Shown piece by piece: positions 1-11,500 of a stretch of DNA of 64,000 nt. The stretch is from Morinoia aosen (lineage: Eukaryota > Arthropoda > Malacostraca > Amphipoda > Talitridae). The notes beneath the pieces were generated by a model, which was given only the letters and a program-made list of their open reading frames with translations, ran no database searches and had not been told where the DNA came from. The position numbers were made by a program, and so were the translations under genes. The stretch spans positions 31,363,422-31,427,421 of the forward strand of contig CM059570.1 of NCBI GenBank assembly GCA_030386875.1, given 5' to 3'. The stretch's first letter is position 1, and each line of letters starts with the position of its first letter.

Positions 1-174
1 AATGGCAGAGTTTGGATCATGAGGTGGTGCAGGCCAAAGTATGCCAAGTCCGACCAGGTTGGGTCAAGAATGACAGAGTTCGGATCATGAGGTGGTGCAA
101 GCCAAAGTATGCCAAGTCCGACCAGGTTGGGTCGAGAATGGCAGAGTTCGGATCATGAGGTGGTGCAGGCCAAA
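1..174. repeat. 68-bp tandem repeat, about 2.6 copies
   Basis: Units start at 1, 69 and 137 with AATGRCAGAGTTYGGATCAT and differ at only a few bases. The array may continue left of the window. No coding potential recognised; 175-343 is AT-rich and holds only a short hairpin (CTGAGCGGC / GCCGCTCAG). Confidence 0.85.
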
Positions 175-343
175 AAAAAACATTCAAAATGTATAAAAAT
201 TTAAAATTCAAAAAAGTCACAAAAAAATCGAAAAAATCGAGAGCGGTCAAAACAAATTGCAGATTCGGAATCAGCATCAAATTCCAGTTATAATCGTTAT
301 TTTCATTCTTGCTGAGCGGCTTCGCCGCTCAGCGAGACTTGTT

Positions 344-885
344 CCCATTTAAGAACGTTTTGCATGAATGACATTCTGCTCGCTGATGCGTTATTTTCGA
401 ATTATTGAACTTTGAAGTTGGCCTTCACGCGCGAAAGGAAGCAACGGAATTTAATTAAAAACGGAAGCTAACCCCCTATTACTAACGTAAAGAGGTTGGG
501 TCGTGTGAGGGAGGGCCAGTTCTTCTAGGGAAAATTATAAATAAAGCTTCTAACCCACCCATTAGGATGAAGACCGCAATCTTGTTTACATCGGCCCCTC
601 GATGGCGACCACCATGGGCGCCGCCATCTTGGAGCCGATGTAAACAAGATTGCGGTCATCACCCTAATGGGTGGGTTAGAAGCTTTATTGATGATTTTCA
701 CTAGAAGAACTGTGCCTCCCCCTCACGACCCAACCTCTTTATGTTTGTAATAGCTTCCGTTATTAATAAAATTCCGTTTCGCGCGCTCGTTTCCTTAGGC
801 GTGAAGGCCAACTTCAAAGTTCAATAATTCGAAAATAACGCATCAGCGAGCAGAATGTCATTCATGTAAAACGTTCTTAAGTGGG
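344..885. mobile_element. Foldback (long inverted-repeat) element A
   Basis: About 250-bp arms pair around a centre near 590-640. The outer ends are CCCATTTAAGAACGTTTT and its complement AAAACGTTCTTAAGTGGG, and inner pairs include ATGTAAACAAGATTGCGGTC. The centre holds CCAAGATGGCGGC. No gene lies inside; a non-autonomous DNA element is likely, but no target duplication could be fixed. Confidence 0.75.
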
Positions 886-959
886 TTCCTTTAGTGATTC
901 TTTGGAATCAAATAATTATTTTCCGTGATTGCATTAAACTTCACATTGACCAAAAATAG

Positions 960-1639
960 GGTCAATATTGAATTTAATGTTGTCAACGAATTTCATAATT
1001 TTGTAGGTATAGATGGGTAGTATGGTCAATTATAAGACGTTTTACAAGAATGACATTCTGCCCGGCGATGCGTTATTTTCGAATTATTCAACTTTGAAGC
1101 TGGCTTGTGCACGCCATGGAAGCACGCGGGGCGAGCGTAATTTTTAATAACGGAAGCTAACCCCCTATTACAAACGTAAAGAGGTTCGGTCGTGAGGGGT
1201 AGGCACAGGTCTTTTAGTGAAAATTATAAATAAAGGTTTCGAGTGACGTTTGTTTACATCGACGCCAAGGTGGCTGCCGCCATGGCGCCAACCGGCTGAA
1301 GATAGCGGCAGCCATCTTCGAGTCGATGTAAACAAACGTCACTAGAAAGCTTTATTTTTAATTTTCACTAAAAGAACTGTTGCTACCCCTCACGACCCAA
1401 CCTGTTTACGTTTGTAATAGGGGTTAGCTTCCATTTTCATTGCTAAAACAATGACTGTTTTTGCGTTAAAAGGGCCATTCAGGAGCGCTGTTCGTATAAC
1501 TTCAAACTTGAATAACTCGAAAACTAAGCATTTCCGGGCACATTGTCATTTGTGTAAAACGTCTTAAAATCGACTATATTACCCATCTATACCTACGAAA
1601 TTATGAAATTCGTTGACAACATTAAATTCAATATTGACC
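960..1639. mobile_element. Foldback element B, related to A
   Basis: Inverted arms begin GGTCAATATTGAATTTAATG and end with the complement at 1639. Inside lie sequences shared with element A: the ACGTTTTACAAGAATGACATTC block, the AACGGAAGCTAACCCCCTAT block and a core with GCCGCCATGGCGCC. The right arm is diverged around 1435-1500. Same family as A, in tandem with it. Confidence 0.75.
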
Positions 1640-2100
1640 AAAAATAGCTTATGTTATAGATTTTTTCCCGTTATATAGAATTTGGTTCTAAAACTTTCTA
1701 TTTGGCTTTAATTTTGAAGATGTCTATTTTTGTATGTAAGATATGAAGGCTTTCCTGTAATAGATTTAGTTATATATATCTAAATATGTTATTGAATGAA
1801 TTTGTAGTAAAACTGTTGTAGACTTTTAATGCAGAGAGTGTAAGCCATTTTTTGAGTACTTATTAATTGCCAAATCCAAACAAGTTTTGATCTGAACCAA
1901 TTCTGCTGTTAATATATGCATTTGCTCTTTAGTGGATGCACCAAGTTATATCAGATAAAATGCATTTTCTATTGTTACTTGTATTTTTATAGAAAAGCTT
2001 GAAAGGCCCCAAAATTTACAAAGCTGCAAAAGTTGGTCTAACAGAACTTAATCTAATGATACCTAACTTCTAATCCTAAGAAAAACTGATCTAACCTAAG

Positions 2101-3840
2101 TCAATATTAATTATATTGTTGTCAACAATTTTTCAAATTTTGTTACCACATTTAGGTAAGGGGAGACATTTAAAAATGTTTTATGTGAATGATATTGTGC
2201 TCACAAATGTTTAGTTTTTGAGATGTAGCAAAATAACGTTCAGGTAAGAATAACATTAACGGCAGTTTTGATGTAGTTCTTCTGGTGTAAGGCTGATATC
2301 AAATACGCACAGTTATTTTGGCGGTAAACCATCGGTGGTGGTATGGCTAAGCTAAGGGGACCGTCTAGTTAGAATCAAGAAAATGGCCATCCCATTTTTT
2401 GTATGGTATCTAGATCTAAGAAATTTGGCATACGTATGTATTTAGGAAAATAAATAGGGGCTGCATCTAACACTTTTTTCCATTTTCGCCATAATGACGG
2501 AGATAATGGGAAGAAAGTGGGCAGGGAAACTGAAATTTTTCAAGCCACTTCTTCTCAAAAAGTCACTAACGTAGAGTAATGATCTAAGTATCTCATTGGA
2601 TGCACATAGGGTTGCTGCATAAGAAGTCAGAGGATTATTTTGAAATTCATAATAGTTTAGTTGTTATGGTGTTTCAAATTTTTTTTCAAAAAGTCATTCA
2701 GTTTTCCGTAGATTTTTTAATGTAACTACAATACCACCATGAAATTCAATGAGATACTCTGACTCTTTATGCAGCAACTCTTTGCGCATCCAATGATACC
2801 AAAAACATTGCTCTAAAATAACTGGTTTCTGAGAAGTGGCTTGAATATTGACATTTGAGTTGTTCAATAAATGCATTTTTGTACAGAAAAGTTTTTTTCA
2901 TTTGCAAGCTATATTGCTCTGAGAAATCAGCCCAGTTGACGTTTTGAAAGCTATTCTGAAATATTGTCTTAGTTTTAGCTATCTTTCATTGTGGTATTTT
3001 GTGGTTCCTTATCAAAACCGGTACCATAATTGGTACCAGGGGCCTGGTACCAAGCATGAGGATCAGGGGTAACGCATAGCTCAGGTGCACTTGAGGTGTG
3101 CTTCAATCATTACTAAGCTAAGCAGACTACCCAGAGCTAGACAGGCTGATTCAGCTAGTTGTTTGACAACGTATTTGCTTCAGCATTCATCTCACACTGA
3201 GCTCCGCCCCCTGCCAGCAGTCCTATTATGTCTACAGCACAGGAGGGGGGTGAGGTCTGTGGGGGGGTACCGAGATTGTCGTTGCCAAATCGTATAAGTT
3301 CTTGATGAGCTGAGTGATAAATATATATGTTTTTAGAAATGAACAGTTGGTGAGCAATATCTAGGTGAAATGATTTGGCACATGAGCGCTGACACCCCAT
3401 GCAACCTCCCCCGCCGCTTCTTCTCCCTCCGTTTACTTGCCTCAGGCGCTTCAGATGCTTCCAAATTTTTTACTGCTTATTAATTGTGCATTGCTCTACC
3501 GAATTAAGCAATAAAGAAAATTCTGCCGATTTTGGATTTCTGACTAGATGGTCCCTTAAGTTAAGCTATTTCAGGTTTACTTAGGTTAGTTTATTTAACC
3601 AATCTAACTTTATCTAACCTTACCTATTGTGACGTAAATACCGTATATCAGCTTACTTACGTGTCCGTTTGTTCAATTTTATATGCCGTTCCTATAATTT
3701 AAAAGTTAAATATCTTAGAAAGTAAGCATTTGCAAGCAAAATGGAATTTGTATAAAACGTCATAAAATGTATCCTATGGCAACAAAATTTCAAGAATTGT
3801 TGACACAGTAAAATTACTATTGTCGCTAATTTATTGAAAC
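2101..3840. mobile_element. Decayed large foldback related to A and B
   Basis: The left arm (2101-2230) contains TTGTTGTCAACAATTTTTCAAATTTTGTTACC-like sequence; the right arm (3705-3840) is its imperfect complement, roughly 70 percent by eye, with the shared GACGTTTTATAC and GCAAATGCTTA-like words. The interior holds a nested inverted repeat (2538-2858) and unrecognised sequence. Old and degenerate. Confidence 0.45.
2538..2858. repeat. Imperfect inverted repeat, arms about 120 bp
   Basis: The left arm (2538-2665) reads CAAGCCACTTCTTCTCA and CTCATTGGATGCACATAG; the right arm (2735-2858) carries their complements with about 20 percent differences. No terminal duplication seen. It probably represents a short hairpin-type element nested in the larger decayed foldback. 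Confidence 0.6.
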
Positions 3841-4088
3841 TAACAGCCTCTTCCCTTGGAATGAAATGTATTAAACTATAAGTTGGATCAGGCTGCTAAT
3901 ATAATGTACATCAGGACAATTAATATTTTAGAAGCCTGGGGTTTGTGACAATTTTGCTTTCAAACTTGTGATGCACCTATAAAAATCTTCAAAATAACCA
4001 TATTTGAAGCATCATTACTAAGATGAATTACTACAGCAATGATATATATCCTTATAGTAATTTTGGCTCAAATGACCATTGAGTTGTG

Positions 4089-4935
4089 TTAACCCGTCGC
4101 CACGTCCTGGACTCTTAGAAGGTCGGCAAAGCTAGCACATGTTTCACATCAGCAAACCTAGGGTTGCCATATATGGTCTTAAGCGTCTCGTTGAGCGCTA
4201 TTCATTGGTGTAAGGTAAAATTAGGTGGGGGGAACAGGGTAGGAGAGGTAACAAGCTCAAATCTGTATGAATTCTTCTGCTCAGTCTGGAGTGTAGCTAC
4301 CGGCACTGCACAACCTCTTAGAAGACCAGCAGTGTAGCTGAGGCATACCAGCACACACTCTGCCTCTAAGAAGGTCGCCATCATTTTTATTTTCTTATGT
4401 TTTTTGTTCCAAAAATGGGAGTCCAAATCCACAGATTTACTCCTAGGCAAAAAATAATACCACCATTGTATTCAGGAGGAAAAGCTCTATGCATATCAAA
4501 CCCTTTACAAACAATGAAACTGCTTGATAACAGCCTATACAGAAAATGAACTAAAAAATGAAAACTGTTTTTTACATATAGTGCACATAACTCCGGAACT
4601 ATTGGACCTGAAAAAAATTCACATACCACAAGATTTAGCAACTCAGAATCTATGAAAATGCATCATAAAAAAACATAAAAGTGCAATAAATAAAAAATGG
4701 CGAGTGATTTTCTGATTTCTGTTTTTTGTATTTTACCGAAATAAAAACTCAAATTTCGTAGATTTTCATAGGGGTAGCAGTATTTTTTTCCCCACTGACA
4801 GAAAGAGCAACTCTCTCTCTTTACAATGAACCCCCAATGAAACTTCTAACATGATTAATGAATGTACAGTAAGTTGCACAGTTGACCCATTTTCTTCAAA
4901 CCTCTTGGTAGGTCGACCATGTGGAGACGGGTTAA
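4089..4935. mobile_element. TTAA-flanked TIR element (piggyBac-like, non-autonomous)
   Basis: The element is bounded by TTAA at 4089-4092 and 4932-4935. Terminal inverted repeats are CCCGTCGCCACGTCC on the left and CCCGTCTCCACATGG on the right complement. The 847-bp length holds no transposase frame. TTAA targets are the piggyBac hallmark; family assignment is inferred from that alone. Confidence 0.65.
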
Positions 4936-5104
4936 GGGTCATGCTAGCTTATTTTTATATGTTTAGTAAGAAAAATTAAAGGATATAGTTAAATCAAGTA
5001 ATGAGTTTATATATTTATACATGAATGATCTCATATATTGAAGATTAATATGATTAAATGCTACCATTTCATTATTAAAATACAATTATAATAGAAAATT
5101 CTTA

Positions 5105-5395
5105 TAGCCCTCCCAGGGGGATAATGTGAGTGCCCAAGCTGAGAGTTAGGTAGGCTTTCTTTTTGTTGAAATAAAATGTTTTTGTTATGTTAAGGACCAC
5201 TTTTTTTTGGTTCACTGCTGTCCTGTTTTTGGCTTCTTGAACTTTAGTCTTGTTTCATAATCTTTTTTCACAACTTAATTCTCTTAATTCTCTTAATTAC
5301 ATTCTAAAAGATGCCTTCTTTCATCCTCTCTTTGGATTGCATTTGTTGCAGATAGGGAGGTTTAAACTAACTAATAATCTAATCTAATCTGTAAA
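5105..5395. repeat. Dispersed unclassified ~300-bp repeat, copy 1
   Basis: Carries the family words GTTAAGGACC, CTGCTGTCCTG, TCTTGTTTCATAA and GATAGGGAGGTTTAAACTAA and ends in TCTAATC repeats. Related copies are at 5755-6115, 7670-7975, 10065-10460 and, weakly, 19430-19660. Confidence 0.7.
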
Positions 5396-5535
5396 TTTTC
5401 AAGTAGTAGAATGTTCTCATACATATTTATTTTTATCAATTGAAAAATATCTCAGTTGGACAATTTTGTTTCAGAATCGTGAATCTTTTAATTCAACTTT
5501 GGTGCAGGTAGCACTGCACACTCCCACAGTTTGTC

Positions 5536-5580
5536 ATGGCTGATCAGACAGCCCGGCAGCTCCAGTATGAGTACAAAGCT
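5536..5580 (+). CDS. SNRNP200: SNRNP200 exon 1 (residues 1-15)
   Basis: Begins with ATG and encodes [15 protein letters not shown], the conserved Brr2 N terminus. Donor GTAAGT follows in phase 0. Confidence 0.93.
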
Positions 5581-8500
5581 GTAAGTATGCTTTTCTTTTC
5601 TGCAAATGTTTAATGCCTTTATCTTAACTCAAGATGTGTATAACTGTGCATTGTTGTAATATAATAAAGCTATTTGAAAAATGATGAATTAATCACAAGT
5701 AAAGTGGAAAGTAATGTAGAGATTTCCTAGTTTACTGAATATTGTGACTGAACTAGAATTATTGTCCTCTGAGGGACACAACTATTGTATCTATGGAATT
5801 ATGCTCTCAGAGGAAAGATGCAAGGTTCTGAGCTGAAGGTTTGCTAGATCTTTTTTCTGTTTGAATAAAATATAATTTTCATTTTGGCACAGACTATATT
5901 TTTTTGATATGCTCTTATTTTTTCTCACCTCCAATTAATTCTTTCTCCATCTTATATCTTGTTTCATGAATTTCTTTCTGCCTTGCTGTTTCCATGCCTA
6001 GGTTGTGTGGACACACTTTGTACATAGGTTCCCTGTTCTCTTGATTCCATATCTAATAGTGCCATTCTCTCTGAAAAACACCTTTGTTGAAGTTAGGAAG
6101 GCTTCAACTAACAAGTTAACATTCACAAGTCCAAGATACTTTGATACATTCAGTAATCAATTTCTCATGTATGAAGTTCCTTTGTGGTTAGATGCTTAGA
6201 ATCGTCAAATTATTGAGGGTAAAATTTCATCATAAAACAAGCAAGATAGAATTTTTTGTTTATAGGGCAGCCTTTTATTTATTGTACTAGACAATATTTA
6301 TGGAGCTAAATTTGTTCTGTAAAATATTTCATCGGTAATAAGGATGTTGAGAAAACCTATTGAATATTATAAAAATCACTATAATTTGATGTAAAACTGA
6401 TTTTTATCAAGTAAGTTTACAAGTTTATTTTATGAATTTCAAAGTTTAACTCAATATTAAGTTAATTCATCCTTTTGTATTGTTGATTCCTGACATTTGA
6501 TTATTGCATGCATTTATGTTGAAGTTTGTGATACGTAAAACTATCCCTGAAACTGCAGACACATAGAATACCTAACCACAATTTAATCCCGACTACTTCT
6601 CTAGGTCTTGATCATAATCATTATCCTTTGAGTTCACACTTTGATGCAAATTGGAAATGAATGCAATATTTTCTATAAATACCTTTTTCAGAACTCAAAC
6701 TTGGTGCTGCAAGCTGACGTGCGACTCATTGAGCGCCGCAGCAAAGATGAGGCCACCGGAGAAGTGATGTCCCTCACAGGGAAGCTCATAGGCACCCGTA
6801 TGGGCGACAGGTACCAGCGCATCAAGCCTCAGGCGGTAAGCAACTGTCCCTGCCTCAGGCAAATCAACTTCACTCATTCACTACATGTGCTCTTTACTCA
6901 TTCACTACATGTGCTCTTTACTCATTCACTACATGTGCTCTTTACTCATTCACTACATGTGCTCTTTACTCATTCACTACATGTGCTCTTTACTCATTCA
7001 CTACATGTGCTCTTTACTCATTCACTACATGTGCTCTTTACTCATTCACTACATGTGCTCTTTACTCATTCACTGCATGTGCTCTTTACTCATTCACTAC
7101 ATGTGCTCTTTACTCATTCACTACATGTGCTCTTCACTCATTCACTACATGTGCTCTTCACTCATTCACTACATGTGCTCTTCACTCATTCACTACATGT
7201 GCTCTTCACTCATTCACTGCATGTTCTCTTCACTCATTCACTACATGTACTCTTGACTCATTCACTACATGTACTCTTGACTCATTCACTACATGTGCTC
7301 TTCACTCATTCACTACATGTACTCTTGACTCATTCACTACATGTACTCTTGACTCATTCACTACATGTACTCTTGACTCATTCACTGCATGTACTCTTCA
7401 CTCATTCACTACATGTGCTCTTTACTCATTCACTACATGTGCTCTTTACTCATTCACTACATGTACTCTTCACTCATTCACTACATGTACTCTTCACTCA
7501 TTCACTACATGTGCTCTTCACTCATTCACTACATGTGCACTTCACTCATTCACTACATGTGCTCTTCACTCATTCACTACATGTACTCTTCACTCATTCA
7601 CTACATGTACTCTTCACTCATTCACTACATGTACTCTTCACTCATTCACTACATGTGCTCTTTAAAGGGAAAATGTGAAGTTGTGAGCTGAGAGTTTGGT
7701 GGGCCTTCTTTTTGTTGAATAAAATGTTTTTTGTTGTGTTAAGGACCATTTTTTTTAGGTGACTGCTGTCCTGCTTTTCTGTAACTACTACTTTCAACTT
7801 CAACTATTATCTTGTTTCATAAACTTCTTTCTCTACTAACTGTTTCTGTGTACCTTTTGTGTATAGATTCCATGTTCCCTTATCTCCATACTAAATGGTG
7901 CCTTCTCCCCTCTCTTTGTAACGTCTTTGTTGCGGTTAGGGAGGTTTAAACGAACATCTAATCTTATCATTCACTACTTGCTGGCCAAGGAGTTTGTGAT
8001 GCTCATGAGCAAGGCTTAAAGTTTAACCCAAGTTTGATGAGAAAAATGGTTTTGACCTTGTGTCTGCGTTGAGTTTTCATGTGAAAATAGGGAGATAGTC
8101 ATTAGTATATGCCAATATTTTATATTTTTATTTTAGGTTAGAGATTGATTTAAAGCTTCTTTAAAATTAAGGACTCTAAACTTTGAATATTTTCACAAAG
8201 ATTTAAATTTTTCTGTTCCATTGTGCTGTAGTTGTTTCTTTGAAAAATATAATTTGATGAAACTGTATCGCCCTCTCTACACACATTTCGTTGGGTCAAC
8301 CAGAGGAATGCTCATTGTTGTTGTGTTGGAGGAAGTGCGGTTTGTTCTCAAGTGCTGTTCCTGCCTTGATGGAGGACAACTGAATTGTGCAATAAAAGCT
8401 CATGCAGGTCTTGTGGATTCAAAGGCTTTTAAAAAGGGTAACCATGACTAATCTGAAAATCCTGACTTGGAAAACTACCTGCAACATGACATCTTGTCCT

Positions 8501-11500
8501 TTGTGGCTATTGCGTGTGCTTCATGTTAAAGCATCATGAATTTCATGCGTGAAATTGGTATCTCGGTCAAATATCAACTATCTCTAATTAAGAAAACATG
8601 GGAGCAGGTAATTGGATTTCCATGTGAGCCTATGTTGGAGTGTAGAGTACGGTGTTCTATGTGTAAAAGTCTTCTAGCAAAAAAATGAGCCTATTATTAT
8701 TGTTGTGCGCTGTTACTGGTTACTAAATTGAGTTTAATGCCAGAACAGAATTAAGTTGAAAATTGGTTTCCCATTTGGTGGGTTTTAACCAATTACTAGT
8801 ACAGAGCTAAAAGCACCAATGGTAATGGTCATGTTTTAATGAAGGAACAGTGCAAACACAAGAACTCCTGCACATTCTAGGGTGTGGCAGAATGTGTTCC
8901 CTCCATTACATTTATATATGTGTTCCCTCCATTACATTAACATTATAGATGGTTACTGTGAACTGTTGTCAGCACTTTTGTGATCAAAGCTATTTGTATG
9001 GTTACATTTGTGGTCAAATCTAGTTGTATGGTTGTTTAATGTGTTGCTTTTTATATGGTTGTTCGTAACTTGGAAGTACTTTCTGAACGTAGTAAACAAT
9101 AAAATTTGTATTTAGTTGGGAGCTTAGAAGTTTGGTGGAAGTTACTGTTAGGAAAAGGAATAATTTTAAATAGGTGCTCTCATTTATTACTCTAAAATTG
9201 ATCTATTTCAAGTGTATTTTTTCACGTTTTTGATCTGTTGATCTATTTTTCAGCCTGAAAAGGAAGTAAAGAAGCCCGTCAAGAAGCAGAAGACAGAAGA
9301 GCTAACCAGTCTCACCCTTAAAACTTCTACCATTTTGGATTTGGATGAAATGGTAAGAACGTCATTTTGGCGTTGTTGAGTCGACAGATTTCAAAAAGAG
9401 TGTGTGATCAGCATTGAATCTGCAGCATTGTGGTCAGTTCTTATAAATCATAATAAATTTTAATTCTTATTGCATGTAAATACTCAACTTCTTCTGTATT
9501 TTTTTATGCTTGGAAATACTTCAAAATTTGTTGGAAGCATCAAGATGGGTTGTACCCACAGGGTGACGTGCTGTACCGCCCCAAGTCTGAGACCACCAAG
9601 CAGACGTACGAGGTGATCCTGTCCTTCCTGCAAGAGGCGCTCGGGGACCAGCCCAGGGATGTGCTCTGTGGAGCTGCTGATGAGGTAATGCTGTAATAGA
9701 GTTATCTTTAGGTGTCCATTGCTTGCCTCTCGATGTTCGGCACAAGGGAAGCGTAATGCATGCGTTGCTTGTAAATGATGCTCCTGCTGCTACTTCTACT
9801 GTAGTGACCCTGCGTACGTCAAGCTAGATGTCTGTATTACATTGTTGTTCTTATGTTAAGGTATTTGATAATGTACTCGGTTGGCCAAAAAGTTTGTTCG
9901 TTTTTTGAATGTCATCTTTCTGACCTAAAGATCGTTTTTTGTTCTTATTCTCTAAATTCTGTTCTCAGTTTTAAAATTGTAGCAGCAACAATATAGCTAT
10001 AGTTTATAACATGTGACAGCATAAATTACATTAAGTTTTGGATTATGTTATGCAATGTAGCGTCTGTCTGGGGTATACAACTATTGTGTCCTCCTGCTAA
10101 TTCCCATGGAAATGTGGGAATTATTGCTCCTTAGAGGAAGATGTAGCTGAGGTTTAGTTTGGTTGTTTCTTTTTTTGTAGCAATGTAGTTTTTGGTTTTG
10201 TTAAGGACCTTTTTTTCTGATTCCTGGCTGTTATGCTTTCCAGTACGCACTACTTTTCCTCTTCAGTTTTTATCTATTTTTTGAACATTTTTAATTTACT
10301 GTTAATTTGCACTGGAGATCTTGTGTGGGAATAAACCCTGTGTGTAGATTCACTGTTACCTCAAATCCCTACTGAATGGTACCTTCATCCTTCCTGTCTT
10401 TGGAACATCTTTGCTGTGGATAGGGAGGCTTAAACTAACTTTTTATCTAATGTGTGTAATCTACAATAAAAACACAAATTACAACATATGCATTTTTGTG
10501 TTAAGATCCATCTTCTATTACTGCTTGGGTTCACTTGAATCTTACACCTCTTTCACCATACTAATGCACCATTGCTTTTCTCTTTCGGCACAGTTTCGGG
10601 ATAGTTCCAAAAACTGCTTGTGCTTTGGTGATGTCTTCTTCCTCTGGCTAACTTCAATCCCTCCTGAAAGACAAAAGATTTACAAGTTATGTATTAGAAT
10701 ACAAAACATTATCTATTACTTTTTGCAAAAAAAAGTAGCCGAGTATCAGGTGTATCACTGTTGTGAACATTTGTATGCGTGTGCAGGTTCTATCTGTGCT
10801 GAAAAACGAGCGTCTCAAGGACCGTGAGCGCAAGAAGGACACCGAGGAGTTGCTTGGTCCCCTCACTGATGAGCGCTTTGCTGTCTTGGTGAACCTGGGC
10901 AAGAAAATATCTGATTTTGGAATGGACGGCAGCGGGAAATCCCTTGGTGAGTGAGGTTTCTTTGTGTGATGTTTTTTATAGCGAGCCCTACGGTGAGTGA
11001 GGCTTTTTCATTGTATGATGTTGGGTTGGGGTGAGTCCCATTGTGAGTGAGGTTTCTTTGAAATATGTAGACAATAGACAAGGTTAGGGTAATCCTATGG
11101 TGAGTGAGACTCTCTCAAGATATGTCTTGTTGTGGCAAGTCTCATGGGCTGTGAGGCTCCTTCAAGACATGATGAATTGTTGTGGCAAGTCCCTTGGTGA
11201 ATGAGACTTCTTTGGGACTTGGGGCATGATGCAGAGCGGGAGGGGGAAGGAAGCTGGATCAAGTTTTTTGCTACGTTTCTTAACACGTTGCCTGCGATGG
11301 GTAAAACGAAAGTTTAATATTCAATTCAAATTTAAAGTCAAAAGCTGTTGAAAATTTTATAATTACCAAACCTCAACTGGGGATTTTAAATGCCATTAAT
11401 TTTGAAAGATTGTTAAAAAAGTTGAACGACCCATCAATGGGTTGTTCTGTAGCTGGAAAAACGTGAGGACGACCCACCTGTGGGTCGTATTGCAAGTAAC

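Noticed and set aside
3000-5500. A separate gene upstream of SNRNP200
   Set aside because: Frames of 60-84 residues there show no domain, no codon bias and overlap TIR or foldback sequence.
6641-7691. Open frames of 345, 123 and 100 residues across the 24-bp array
   Set aside because: They arise because the repeat unit is a multiple of three without stops. The true exon 2 ends at a good donor at 6835, so no separate gene is called.
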